Shown piece after piece: positions 23,023 through 32,799 of a stretch of 64,000 nt of DNA (positions are counted from its first letter, which is position 1; every line of letters begins with the position of its first letter). The notes beneath the pieces are model-generated. The model was not told the DNA's origin, ran no database searches, and was given only the letters and a program-made list of their open reading frames with translations. The position numbers and the translations under genes were made by a program. Origin of the DNA: Lytechinus variegatus (Eukaryota; Echinodermata; Echinoidea; Temnopleuroida; Toxopneustidae); contig NC_054744.1 in NCBI RefSeq assembly GCF_018143015.1, forward strand, positions 3,679,059-3,743,058, read 5' to 3'.

Positions 23023-26000
23023 CTAAACTCTAGAAAGCGTATCCGCAATAACATTGTCATTTCCTTTGATATGAGTCACGTTCAGCCCATAAGGCTGAAG
23101 AAACAGACTCCAACGGAACAGTCTCTGATTCTTGTTCCTAAACCTTTCGAGGAAGGTTAGTGGATTGTGATCCGTGAAAACGGTCACATCGGGGCAGCTA
23201 CTCAAATACACATCAAAGTGTTGAACTGCCAGCACCAGACCTAGGCACTCCTTCTCTACCGTAGAGTATCTTTGCTGGTGTACATCAAGCTTCTTCGAAA
23301 AGTAGCTCACAGGTTTCATGAAACCCTCTTCATCCAACTGAAGGAGAACTGCACCAACTCCTACCTCACTTGCATCAGTGGCCAGTAGGAACGGATGCTC
23401 AAAATTAGGAGCCTGCAACACAGGCTTTGAGATCAGAACAGCTTTCAATTTCTGAAAGGCAATCTCACAGGGTTTGGTCCAATCAAACTTAGTCCCCTTC
23501 TTGAGAAGATCTGTAAGAGGAACAACAATGTCACTGAAATTAGGAACAAACTTGCGGTAAAATCCACACATGCCCAGAAACCTCATCACCTCCTTCTTTG
23601 TGGAAGGGGCAGGGAAATCCACAATAGCTTGGACCTTTGCCTCTCGTGGGGCAACGCATCCATGCCCTACTACATGACCCAAGTAAGTAACTGTCGCCTG
23701 CGCAAATTCACACTTTGACAAATTCACAACAAGTCCTGCCTTGGTCAATCTGACAAACACATCTCTCAAGCAAGTTAGATGATCTGACCAGGTATCACTA
23801 ACTACTAGAATATCATCAAGATATACTACAACATTGTCAAGTCCTGCAATTACACAATTCATGAGCCGTTGAAATGTCGCTGGAGCATTCCGCATGCCAA
23901 AGGGCATAACCCGACACTGGAATAACCCCTGCGGGGTAACAAATGCAGAGATTTCCCTTGCCCTCTCTGTTAATGGCACCTGCCAATAACCTTTCATCAG
24001 ATCCAGCTTTGTGATATACCTTGCATTGCCAATCTGATCAATGCAATCCTCAATACGAGGTAGCGGAAACGAGTCAGGTTTTGTTACAGCATTAACTTTC
24101 CTGTAGTCAATGCAAAAACGCTGACTCCCATCTGGTTTTGGAACAAGAACTACAGGTGAGCTCCAACAGCTCTGACTAGGCTCAATGACACCACATGCAA
24201 GCATATACTCAAGTTCCTTCCGCACTTGGCTCTTCTTTCTTGGATTCAAACGGTAGGGATGTTGTTTAATAGGCAGATGATCGCCTACATCAACATCATG
24301 AATAGCCTCTCCGGTATATCCCAACTTATCTCCACATACTTCAGGGTAATCAAGAAGTATTTGTACTACATCCTGCTGTTCAAAATCTGATAGATGACCC
24401 AATATCTTTGAGGGATTAGCCATCACATGTGAATTATTCACCTTTCCAGACATCCCTTCACCAATCTCCGCTTCCACTGGGATTTCAAGTTCTCCAGGAA
24501 TATGTTCTGCTGCCTTTTCACAAACAACAGCAACTGTCGCCACCTCGTCACGATCATAATACTTCTTCAGCATATTAATGTGGCAAACCCTCTTTGTTTT
24601 TCTCCTGTCTGGAGTACTCACAAGATAGGTTTCCTTACCCAAGTTCTTCTCTACCACATATGGCCCACTGAACTTAGCTCTGAGAGGTTCACCCTGAATG
24701 GGCAGTAACACAAGGACTTTGCTACCAGGCTCGAATGAGCGAGGTTCTGCCTTCTTATCTGCACGGGCCTTCATTACACCTTGAGACGACCTCAAATGTT
24801 CCCCCGCGAGTTCACACGCCCTCAAGAGTCTTTCGCGAAATTGTGACACATAATCTAGCACATTCCCACTCTCCACCTCAGACTCTGACAACATGTGCTC
24901 CTTCACTACCTTGAGAGGACCTCTTGGCTCATGGCCAAACACAAGCTCAAATGGGGTGAATCCTGTAGATTCATTAGGAGTATCACGAGAAGCAAATAAG
25001 AGGAATGGAATACCCTTTTCCCAGTCTCCAGTGTTCTCAGAGCAGTAAGACTTGATCATTGTCTTTAAGGTCTGATGGTATCTCTCAAGGGCACCCTGCG
25101 ACTGTGGGTGGTAAGGTGATGAGTTCACCTGCTTGATACCTAATTGATGCATCACTTCCTGGAATACACTAGATGTGAAATTAGAACCCCTATCCGACTG
25201 GATGTCTTGAGGGAGTCCATAGCGTGTGAAAAACACCAAGAGGGCATCAATAACTGTCTTAGCCTTAATGTTCCTCAATGGAAAAGCTTCTGGAAAGCGT
25301 GTGGTTGAATCCATGACAGTAAGCAAGTACTGATAACCTGCCTTGGTTTTTGGCAATGGGCCAACACAATCTATCAATACACGGCTAAATGGTTCAGGAA
25401 AAACAGGAATTGGAATAAGTGGGGCTGGCTTGATGTGATGTTGTGGCTTGCCCACCACCTGACAGACATGACATGACTTACAATACTCAGACACACACTT
25501 CCTAAGCCCAGGCCAGTAGAAATGGGCCCTAATCCTGGCCACTGTCTTCCTCACACCTAGGTGTCCAGCAAGGGGAATATCATGAGCTAACCTTAGAATC
25601 TCTGCTCGATACTGAGGCGGGACAACAACCTGATCCACGGCCACCCAATCTTCATCAGCTGGGCGACCAGGAGGACACCATTTCCGCATCAACACACCAG
25701 ACTTAATGTAATAACACTGTGAGACCTTCTCTGCCTCTCCTGCTGTCAGAGCAACACGATACAAACCTTTCAAGTCCGCAGCTGACTGTTGGGCTGCAAT
25801 CAAGGCAGGCTGGCTGAAAATAGTCCTATCATCACCAGACTGACTATTCATACTCTCACTCAGATCTCTAAAAACTGTATCCCCTAAATCTATGTCACCA
25901 CCATGTTCAACCTCTCTCTCATCTCGCCCTGCCATAGCCTGTGCCCTGGTAACCGCGCAAGATGGAAAAATACCCGGGATAGCTGTTTTCAAAGCCTCTG

Positions 26001-27618
26001 TCTTGGAATCCACTACCGGCACGTCACTCAAAACAGTAGATGGCTGCACCTTACCTCCAGCCAAATCATTGCCAAGCAGCATTGTGATTCCCTTCATAGG
26101 CAATCGAGAAACAATGCCAACTGTCACTCTCCCAGAAACCAGCCCACTACAAAGTTCTACATCATACAGAGGAACAGATTTGAAACCTTCATTCACATCT
26201 TGGATCAGAGTTCTCATGCCCGTGAAACAAGATTCCAAGGATGACTCATCAGCAATTAATAACGTCTGAACAGAGCCAGTATCTCTCAAAATCACAACAG
26301 GAAATTCTTCACCATCAACAGTGAACTTCACCGTGCCATCAGAAATAAATTCCTTGTATCCTTCATCCACCCCATCATGAAACTTGTGCTTCACCCCATC
26401 AACACACACAGGGTCTCCCACACAAACCGTAGCCGGCCGAACAAAACCGCTGGCCTGGACTTTATTCTGACCAGTATTCTTGTCCTTTAGTTTCTGACAG
26501 TGAGAAATAAGGTGCCCATCCTTCTTACAGTATGCACAAAACAACCTGCCCTCTGGTCTAAAACCATTAGACTGGCTACCACCACTCAACTTACTCTTTG
26601 GTGACTTTGACCTCTCCACGTCCTTATGTAATGTCTCGGACCTACTCCAACCAAAACCACTCGCTAACGGACTAGGAGGTTGAAGCTGCGACGCGCTACT
26701 TCTATGTGACAATTCATACCCATCTGCCAACATTGCTGCATTTCTGACACTAACAACAGCATGATCATTCATGTATGTTTTAACATCACGGGACATGCAT
26801 CTTGTGAACTCATCAATTAAAACAACCTCACGCAGTGATTCATATGTCATCTCAATTCTCAGAGACCGGATCCATCTATCAAATGCAACCTCTTTGCGAC
26901 GTGCAAACTCAACACAAGTCTCTGCAGGATCCCTCTTGAGATCACGAAACATCTGACGGTATGCCTCTGGGACTAGCTCAAATGCCTGAAGGATGGCATC
27001 TTTCATTTTCCAATAATCAAAAGCATGATCATAGCTCAATGCAGACACGACAGACTGTGCCTTGCCTGAAATGACTTGCTGAATGAGCAAAGCCCAGTCA
27101 CTTTCAGGCCATTCCATTTTTCTAGCCACCCTCTCAAACAAAAGAAAGAACGAGTCTAAATCAGTCTCATCATACTGTGGAATAAGCTTTACCCTGGCAG
27201 AGAACCCAGCTTCCATCGACCTTTTCTCTCTCTCACCCAACTGCCCACTCTGAGACACCATTTCACTATGACGCATCATCTCAAACTCCAGTCGCTTCCT
27301 TTCCATTTCCCTCTCATGCTCAGCAGCTCTCAGCCTATCTCTTCTTTCTTCTAGTTCAATCTGAGCCAGTGCAAGCCGTACCCCATCACTGTCAAGTTTA
27401 GTTCTGTCATCACAATCATCAGAATCACCACTCACACTTTCAGGCATCAATTCTGCGCGGGCCGCAATAGCAGAAAATAGCTCTGCCTTAGTCTTCAAAC
27501 CCGAAAGATCTAGCGACATTTTTCGTCCAACCGCTATCAGATCATCTTTACGCAGCTGACGCAAGCGAACGAGTGTAAGGTCTTCCTCCAAAAATGTATC
27601 TGCGTTAAACTGAGCCAT
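23023..27618 (-). CDS. Gag-Pol polyprotein, Gmr1-like (Gag-PR-INT-RT-RH in one frame)
   Basis: 1531 residues from ATG with no interruption. N-terminus about 18-53 resembles a SAP-type helix pair, followed by a charged coiled coil (about 85-120). Capsid is about 135-305; its end (about 218-304) has the spacing of a SCAN domain. A CCHC knuckle is C361-C364-H369-C374. Aspartic protease: D446-T-G with LLG at 514-516. Integrase: zinc-binding H679, H686, C716, C719; catalytic D750, D809, E845 with 35 residues between the last two; GPY at 985-987. Reverse transcriptase about 1117-1300 with D1206 and YLDD at 1266-1269. RNase H about 1410-1531 with D1415, E1455, D1483 and D1526. All key residues are present. 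Gag and Pol are fused without frameshift or stop, so the Gag:Pol ratio must be set some other way. The protein copies element RNA into DNA and integrates it. The start is the first in-frame ATG after the leader. Confidence 0.95.
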   Translation of the reverse strand: MAQFNADTFLEEDLTLVRLRQLRKDDLIAVGRKMSLDLSGLKTKAELFSAIAARAELMPESVSGDSDDCDDRTKLDSDGVRLALAQIELEERRDRLRAAEHEREMERKRLEFEMMRHSEMVSQSGQLGEREKRSMEAGFSARVKLIPQYDETDLDSFFLLFERVARKMEWPESDWALLIQQVISGKAQSVVSALSYDHAFDYWKMKDAILQAFELVPEAYRQMFRDLKRDPAETCVEFARRKEVAFDRWIRSLRIEMTYESLREVVLIDEFTRCMSRDVKTYMNDHAVVSVRNAAMLADGYELSHRSSASQLQPPSPLASGFGWSRSETLHKDVERSKSPKSKLSGGSQSNGFRPEGRLFCAYCKKDGHLISHCQKLKDKNTGQNKVQASGFVRPATVCVGDPVCVDGVKHKFHDGVDEGYKEFISDGTVKFTVDGEEFPVVILRDTGSVQTLLIADESSLESCFTGMRTLIQDVNEGFKSVPLYDVELCSGLVSGRVTVGIVSRLPMKGITMLLGNDLAGGKVQPSTVLSDVPVVDSKTEALKTAIPGIFPSCAVTRAQAMAGRDEREVEHGGDIDLGDTVFRDLSESMNSQSGDDRTIFSQPALIAAQQSAADLKGLYRVALTAGEAEKVSQCYYIKSGVLMRKWCPPGRPADEDWVAVDQVVVPPQYRAEILRLAHDIPLAGHLGVRKTVARIRAHFYWPGLRKCVSEYCKSCHVCQVVGKPQHHIKPAPLIPIPVFPEPFSRVLIDCVGPLPKTKAGYQYLLTVMDSTTRFPEAFPLRNIKAKTVIDALLVFFTRYGLPQDIQSDRGSNFTSSVFQEVMHQLGIKQVNSSPYHPQSQGALERYHQTLKTMIKSYCSENTGDWEKGIPFLLFASRDTPNESTGFTPFELVFGHEPRGPLKVVKEHMLSESEVESGNVLDYVSQFRERLLRACELAGEHLRSSQGVMKARADKKAEPRSFEPGSKVLVLLPIQGEPLRAKFSGPYVVEKNLGKETYLVSTPDRRKTKRVCHINMLKKYYDRDEVATVAVVCEKAAEHIPGELEIPVEAEIGEGMSGKVNNSHVMANPSKILGHLSDFEQQDVVQILLDYPEVCGDKLGYTGEAIHDVDVGDHLPIKQHPYRLNPRKKSQVRKELEYMLACGVIEPSQSCWSSPVVLVPKPDGSQRFCIDYRKVNAVTKPDSFPLPRIEDCIDQIGNARYITKLDLMKGYWQVPLTERAREISAFVTPQGLFQCRVMPFGMRNAPATFQRLMNCVIAGLDNVVVYLDDILVVSDTWSDHLTCLRDVFVRLTKAGLVVNLSKCEFAQATVTYLGHVVGHGCVAPREAKVQAIVDFPAPSTKKEVMRFLGMCGFYRKFVPNFSDIVVPLTDLLKKGTKFDWTKPCEIAFQKLKAVLISKPVLQAPNFEHPFLLATDASEVGVGAVLLQLDEEGFMKPVSYFSKKLDVHQQRYSTVEKECLGLVLAVQHFDVYLSSCPDVTVFTDHNPLTFLERFRNKNQRLFRWSLFLQPYGLNVTHIKGNDNVIADTLSRV

Positions 27619-28270
27619 ATTTCTCTATCGAGTAAAGTGACAGAAGGAATATAAACAAAAAGAAAGAAAGATCCAGCAATATTTAGGAGACCTTTTACAC
27701 TGTCTAAAAAAAAAAAATGAAAAAAATCATGAAAATGTCATGTGATGAAGTTTCTAAACCAAAACTAGCTTAGGCCAAGTATGATCCAGTCTAACAAGAG
27801 ACAAAAAAAAAGTCACACCAAAAACTCCTCTAGAATGGCATAGGACCTGATTAAAGAAGGATAGGTCTAAATCATTGAAGTAGACAACGTTACGAATTGA
27901 AGACTATTCAGTTGCCGGCCAAACTTATCCAGGCAATGAACAGACTTACAGAGCAGTATCGCAACGAAAAAATGTCCTAGAAGTGCAGAAAAAATGCACA
28001 ATAAAAATATCAAATAGCACCAGCCATTAACGACTGCAGTACAAGCTATTTAATAAATAGACCTAAATCCTAAAATCAAGATCATAACGCCTACGCTACG
28101 TAACTACATGTACGCACAGAGCTCAGACGTAGCCCATAGAGACTGGGAGGCAAAAGCCATAGCAAAGCAGAGAGAAAAACCCGACATCAAATTAGATACG
28201 TGGGACAACCACAAAAAACCAAAGCGAGATCGGACACAACCCGAGCAAGAAAATGGCTTGGAAAATCATA

Positions 28271-28287
28271 TTTCGGACAAGCCCCCA
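28271..28287 (-). promoter_or_regulatory. Primer binding site, tRNA-Pro type
   Basis: Two bases inside the 5' LTR, the minus strand reads TGGGGGCTTGTCCGAAA. The first 14 bases match the usual complement of the tRNA-Pro 3' end (TGGGGGCTCGTCCG) except one C-to-T change that still allows a G-U pair. Matching drops after that. Confidence 0.75.
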
Positions 28288-28289
28288 TA

Positions 28290-28476
28290 TGTCATATCAG
28301 GGAGGGGAGCTTAAGAGAACACCCTTCCTGGTACGACTATCACAACAACTACATCAACAATACAAAACAGAAAAGAGACGAAAATAGAGACAAAATTTGT
28401 AAAGTTACCTTAACACTTCTTTTAATACGCAATGAGCGCCCCCATGCGCTGACAAATATCGCACATGTACATGACA
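28290..28476 (-). repeat. 5' LTR (187 bp)
   Basis: Identical to 22068-22254. It should hold the element's promoter and, in its copy at the other end, the polyadenylation region. No AATAAA was seen inside. Confidence 0.95.
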
Positions 28477-28735
28477 ACAATAATGCACTTCCCCTTTTGG
28501 AATGCTACCAAAATTGTAATGGGGACATTTCAATGACTTGGTAGTTAAAAGCTAATCAAGGGTCCTACAACTTCCTAGATTGTATCGAGAGAACATGTGA
28601 AAATGTCTGTTGTTTACTGTTGTATGGTTAAAAAGAATACCGTTTACTGTTTCTTTTTTTTCATTTGAATCAACTTCCAGCTAATATTATTAGAGATTAG
28701 TTATTTCTTTTATCTAAAAACATCTGCGTGCTATA

Positions 28736-28905
28736 TTAAAGGGGAAGTTCACTCTGACGTAAATTTGGTTTCTAATTCAATGTGACGTCACAAAATCAAC
28801 CTCAAACAAATTATTACTAGGTTAGATATTCTTTGAAGGGATTCCTTCAAACCTTTTTTCTGCATCTATTAACCATCTTATTAGCAGTGTGAAGTTCCCT
28901 TTTAA
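28736..28905. mobile_element. TTAA-flanked MITE, deleted family A relative
   Basis: A 170-bp element between TTAA sites, with ends AAAGGGGAAGTTCACTCTGA and GTGTGAAGTTCCCTTTT. The interior differs and is much shorter than 1637-2141, so it is an internally deleted or captured derivative using the same ends. Confidence 0.7.
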
Positions 28906-29754
28906 ATACTAATAAAATAAAACTTTATCCAAGAAATATTAATAAGTATTAAAGTAAAACTACAATACACGTTGTTACTGAACATGATAAACCATCCATT
29001 GATGAATAAATGTAATCAGTGGCATAATGACCCAAAACTTTTGAGGGGACTGGACATGATATAAAAGGCAAGGTTTCTAAAAATCTGCAGGTGAGCAAGC
29101 AATAATTCTGACTTTTTTAATACATTAACCTAATTTTGTAATAGATTTTGGAAGAATTTTAGAAAATAAGACCATTATTTCACCTTTTTCCCCCTTTTCC
29201 TTTTCTCTCCTTTTCTATTTCTTCTTTTCTTGGTTGTGACTTATTTATTTATTCATTTTTTTGGGGGGGGGATCCATGGCCATCCAAGCCCCTCCCCCAT
29301 CTGTACATCAGTCAATGTAATAAATTTGAAGCCTAGCCAAACTATTCACAGATGCATGTACATGCAGGCCTACACAGTATGCAACTTGAGCATTTATAAA
29401 TGCAGTTTCCTAGAATTCATACTGCCCCCAGGTGTCAGATACATTATAGTGGTAATGAAGGAACAATTTATTTGCAACCTAAAATGAAAACATTTTGAAT
29501 TCAGAAAACATGCACAGTATCTACTTGTACAAGAAAAAAATTGTTCTTGTTTCATTTCCTTTGTTTTAAAAATCTGTTTGTTCATTTTAATGTCCAATAT
29601 ATGTGTATATTTCATAGGGATAAAAACATTTTTGAAATGTACATGTAAAGTCATCATGCTGGAAACAAGAATATGCCTGTTTCCAATACCGGGTAATAAT
29701 CTTTGTGGATTAATTTCAGTTTTAATAATAAATTTCTCATTTTTGTAAACATAC
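28906..29754. other. Non-coding stretch
   Basis: No gene recognised. A pyrimidine-rich tract and a G run lie at about 29180-29272. Confidence 0.45.
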
Positions 29755-30026
29755 AAGTACAATAGGCTGAAGTGGTGATTATTTTTTTCACCTGATCGCT
29801 AAGAAGTAGCAAGCAACCAGAGGACCAATGGCTTAAGGTCCTTTCCGAGGGACCCGGTAATGAGGATAAAAAGCTTACCAAAGGGCACTAGCGCACCAAG
29901 TGGGAATCTCGAGGCAGCTCGAGCTAAAGCCGGGGTAATAATAATAATAACAACGCGCCTCGGAATAGAATATTTCTAGATAGATGGCGCTATATAAATG
30001 CCTATTATTATTATTATTATTAATCT
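29755..30026 (+). mobile_element. SINE with GCTATATAAATG...(ATT)n tail
   Basis: The 3' part (GCTAAAGCCGGGGTAATAAT, then GGCGCTATATAAATGCC and ATT repeats) matches the tail of the SINE at 19598-19872. The 5' part differs (GGACCCGGTAATGAGGAT, CAAGCAACCAGAGGACCAAT) and partly matches the complement of the 3' region of 39155-39370. It is therefore a second SINE subfamily or a composite sharing a LINE-derived tail. Confidence 0.6.
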
Positions 30027-31766
30027 ATTACACAGTTTACCTGAATCTAAATGTAAAACCACCCCCATAGAGAATAAGCTATGTCATACATGTACATGTA
30101 TCTAAACTAGGTTGTGTTATAGTATATACTTCATATTGTACTCTGTTTCAACAAGTCCATGCTTGTTGCTACAATATCTCTTTATTATTTAATGTGTAAA
30201 TACATGTATCAAAGTCAATAACAGAATGTTTTTCAAGTGTGCATGTACACATAATCAGAAAAAAAAAGCATAAAGGGACTTGGGGCAATTTCGTCCCTGA
30301 ATAAAGGCTCAAAAGAGCCATGGCCTGAAAAATTCCCAGATTTGGGCAGTAATTTGTGAAAAGTACCTACCAAAAATCATTTCAAGAAACCCTGTAATAC
30401 AGAAATTCTAAAAAACATGTCTAGAATTGCAAGATTCCTATTTCATGCTTTATGTATGACCTAAAATGCTATGACATACAAATGATTCCATTTTAGAAAA
30501 GTGCACAATTTCAATTTATCTTCTGTCTGATCAATTTCCCTTCTGCTTAAATTGACAAATGAAGCCTCAGAAAATCAAAGTAACAACTGAATAAACCTAT
30601 CTTGATATGAACAGTTTGCCCTTTATTACCTTTTTTCTGGAAGTGAGAATGGATGTATATTATTTTCTGGTCTCTTCTATGAATATGAATATAAATTGCA
30701 ATTAAAGATAATGGAGACTACATGTACCTCTATAAAAAGAAACAAGTATTAAATCTAAATCTAAATTAGAATAAGAATCTTAGGGTGTGTGCTTCCATTG
30801 CGAGGACAGAATCAGCATTTTCAAATGCAGATTGTAAACGTGGTTCTGGGAGTGCTGTTTATGCATAACTTTTCAGAGGCGAAATTACGATTTCCAGGTG
30901 GCTTCGCATCGTAGTTTTCATTGAGCAGGAAAGCGAGGTCAAATTTGGCGCGCCTTTTTTCGAAAGTTTTTTTTCCGAGTGTTGTTATTACGTGGAGATA
31001 ACATGGAGCAATGCGACTGTATTTGCCCGCGGATTTTCATCTCACCGGAAGCATGTACCAAATGACGTCATTTAAACACATTTACGATCGTGGTTCTGTT
31101 TATACTTCCCCAGAAAGCCTGATTCTGGTCAAACGATGTTTACAAACACTCCTTTTTGTGAGTTTACGATCGGCGTTTTGAAACAGCGTTTAAATGAAAG
31201 TAAGCATGGATGCAAGTGCAACCATGTTTTGGACTAATCACGTTTGGAAACGCTGATTCTGGCCTGAAAATTGGAAGCATAAACACGGCCTTAAACTATC
31301 AAAGTAATGAGGTATTCGAAAAAAAATGTTCATTTTCTTCTGGACTTTCCTTTAAGGGTCTATTATTAAAAATGCAATACTTTTCTCAATTGATTTCTAA
31401 TCTAAAGCCTGTCAAGTACTGTTGAAACTGAATATACATGTACCACCATTAAAATGCATATGTATAAACATTCTAAATTATTCAAAATAAATCCAGACCC
31501 AGCTATCAATAGTGGGAAACTGAACATCGGGTTTATTTCTAATCCAATGGATTTAATTTTAAATCTCCAAAGATTTAAAGATAAATTCCAGTTTTGGTAA
31601 CGATCTCAAAATGACTTTTTACAGAATCTAATATAATGACCACCCAAGTGTCTGTTTGTATGAATAAAAAATATGTGCCAAAGGATTCTGGGAGAAACTG
31701 CGTAATTGCTGAGAAATAAGCAAAATAAACGCGGATTCGGTCACTTCCGTCGGGTCTTTATTCCAG
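30027..31766. other. Non-coding stretch
   Basis: No gene recognised. Around 30790-31290 the sequence is less AT-rich. It has an imperfect inverted pair, ATTGCGAGGACAGAATCAGC / CGTTTGGAAACGCTGATTCTGG, suggesting another worn foldback of about 480 bp. Confidence 0.4.
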
Positions 31767-31972
31767 CAATAATAATACACTGTTCCACGTGTGCCTATCT
31801 GTGTTGGTGATCTTCAGTGTGAACGTTTTTCAGCGTAGATTTCAAGATTTCACAAAGTTCAGTTTATGTAACTGTACCAGATCTTCATCCTCAATGATAT
31901 ACTGACAATTAAGCCTGGTTTTACAGACTCATGAAATCAGTGTTTACTGCAACTACTGGAATTTCTCTTTAA
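31767..31972. repeat. Dispersed repeat, copy 2
   Basis: Matches 26-225 from CAATAATAATACACTGT through GGAATTTCTCTTTAA, with small indels. Confidence 0.8.
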
Positions 31973-32252
31973 ATTGAACCTTTTGGCTTGAAATTCAAAC
32001 CTGCAAATGTAAAATTCTAAATCTTATGTTCAGCTGGTCACTGTTATTGAAAGGTAGATTGTATATCATGGGAAAAATATTTGAGACCTATTCTTAATCA
32101 AGTTTTTCTTTAATTCATGTTTTTACTACAGAGACTGTCATTTATGACATTTTGACATATTGCCTGCAGTCATCCGAACCATCGTATCACACGACGGTGC
32201 AAACCCATTTCATAGAAAATCAACTTCAAAGTTTACTATAATTATCACATTC

Positions 32253-32644
32253 ATACCCTTTTCATAAACCTATCCTCCAATTAGCCGCCTAAGAGTAATG
32301 CGGATAATTCAATGAAAATTGCGTTCATAAACTCCGAAAATAAGCCGCATTATTTTTACGAGCGCCCGTCCTGAAAAAGGCGGATAATCGCCATGACAAC
32401 TGGACACGCCCCCTCCGATGCGGTTGTGTTGGAAAAGGGTGACCTTGTGACCGCACCATGGCAATTATCCGCATTATTTGGAAATGCGTTCATAAACTCA
32501 AAATCTTATCCCGATGCTGCTATTATGCGGATAATAGCAGCATCAGAGTAATGCGGATAACTCTTGTCCTCCTCCAATTTTACGACCAAATTATGCTGCT
32601 ATTAGCCGCCTAATTCATTTTAATTGGGTTTATGAAAGGGGTAT
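32253..32644. mobile_element. MITE, ATACCCCTTTTCATAAACC family, copy 2 (inverted)
   Basis: A 392-bp copy from ATACCCTTTTCATAAACCTA to TGGGTTTATGAAAGGGGTAT. The core TGGACACGCCCCCTCCGATG is the complement of the core in 7741-8121, so orientation is opposite. It is the same orientation as 44337-44728. Confidence 0.85.
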
Positions 32645-32799
32645 TAGTTCCCCAGCCTTACAACATATTCATTGTTAGAAAAATACATGGTTGGAAAGAC
32701 CAAGACAATTGCTTGACTTTGGTATCCTTATTTTCAAACAACAAGTGGAATGCCTCTGGCCGTCTCACCTGCATCACGCGGTTCAATATAGCAGCAGTG

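Larger units (their letters stand above)
22068..28476 (-). mobile_element. Complete Gmr1-like Ty3/gypsy LTR retrotransposon (6409 bp)
   Basis: On the minus strand the order is 5' LTR (28290-28476), primer site, a 671-nt leader (27619-28289), a single Gag-Pol frame (23023-27618), a 768-nt 3' non-coding part without an env-like frame (22255-23022), polypurine tract and 3' LTR (22068-22254). The LTRs are base-for-base identical and the frame has no stops, so insertion is recent and the copy is potentially autonomous. Integrase precedes reverse transcriptase, the copia-like order known for Gmr1-like elements of deuterostomes, although integrase (GPY/F module) and RT are of Ty3/gypsy type. Flanks are ACAT and ACAA, so no perfect target duplication is visible. 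The 3' non-coding part is T-rich on the plus strand and shows no second gene. Confidence 0.93.

Noticed and set aside
24502..26956. Plus-strand open frames inside the retrotransposon, up to 125 codons
   Set aside because: Shadows of the minus-strand Gag-Pol frame; no domain or splice support.
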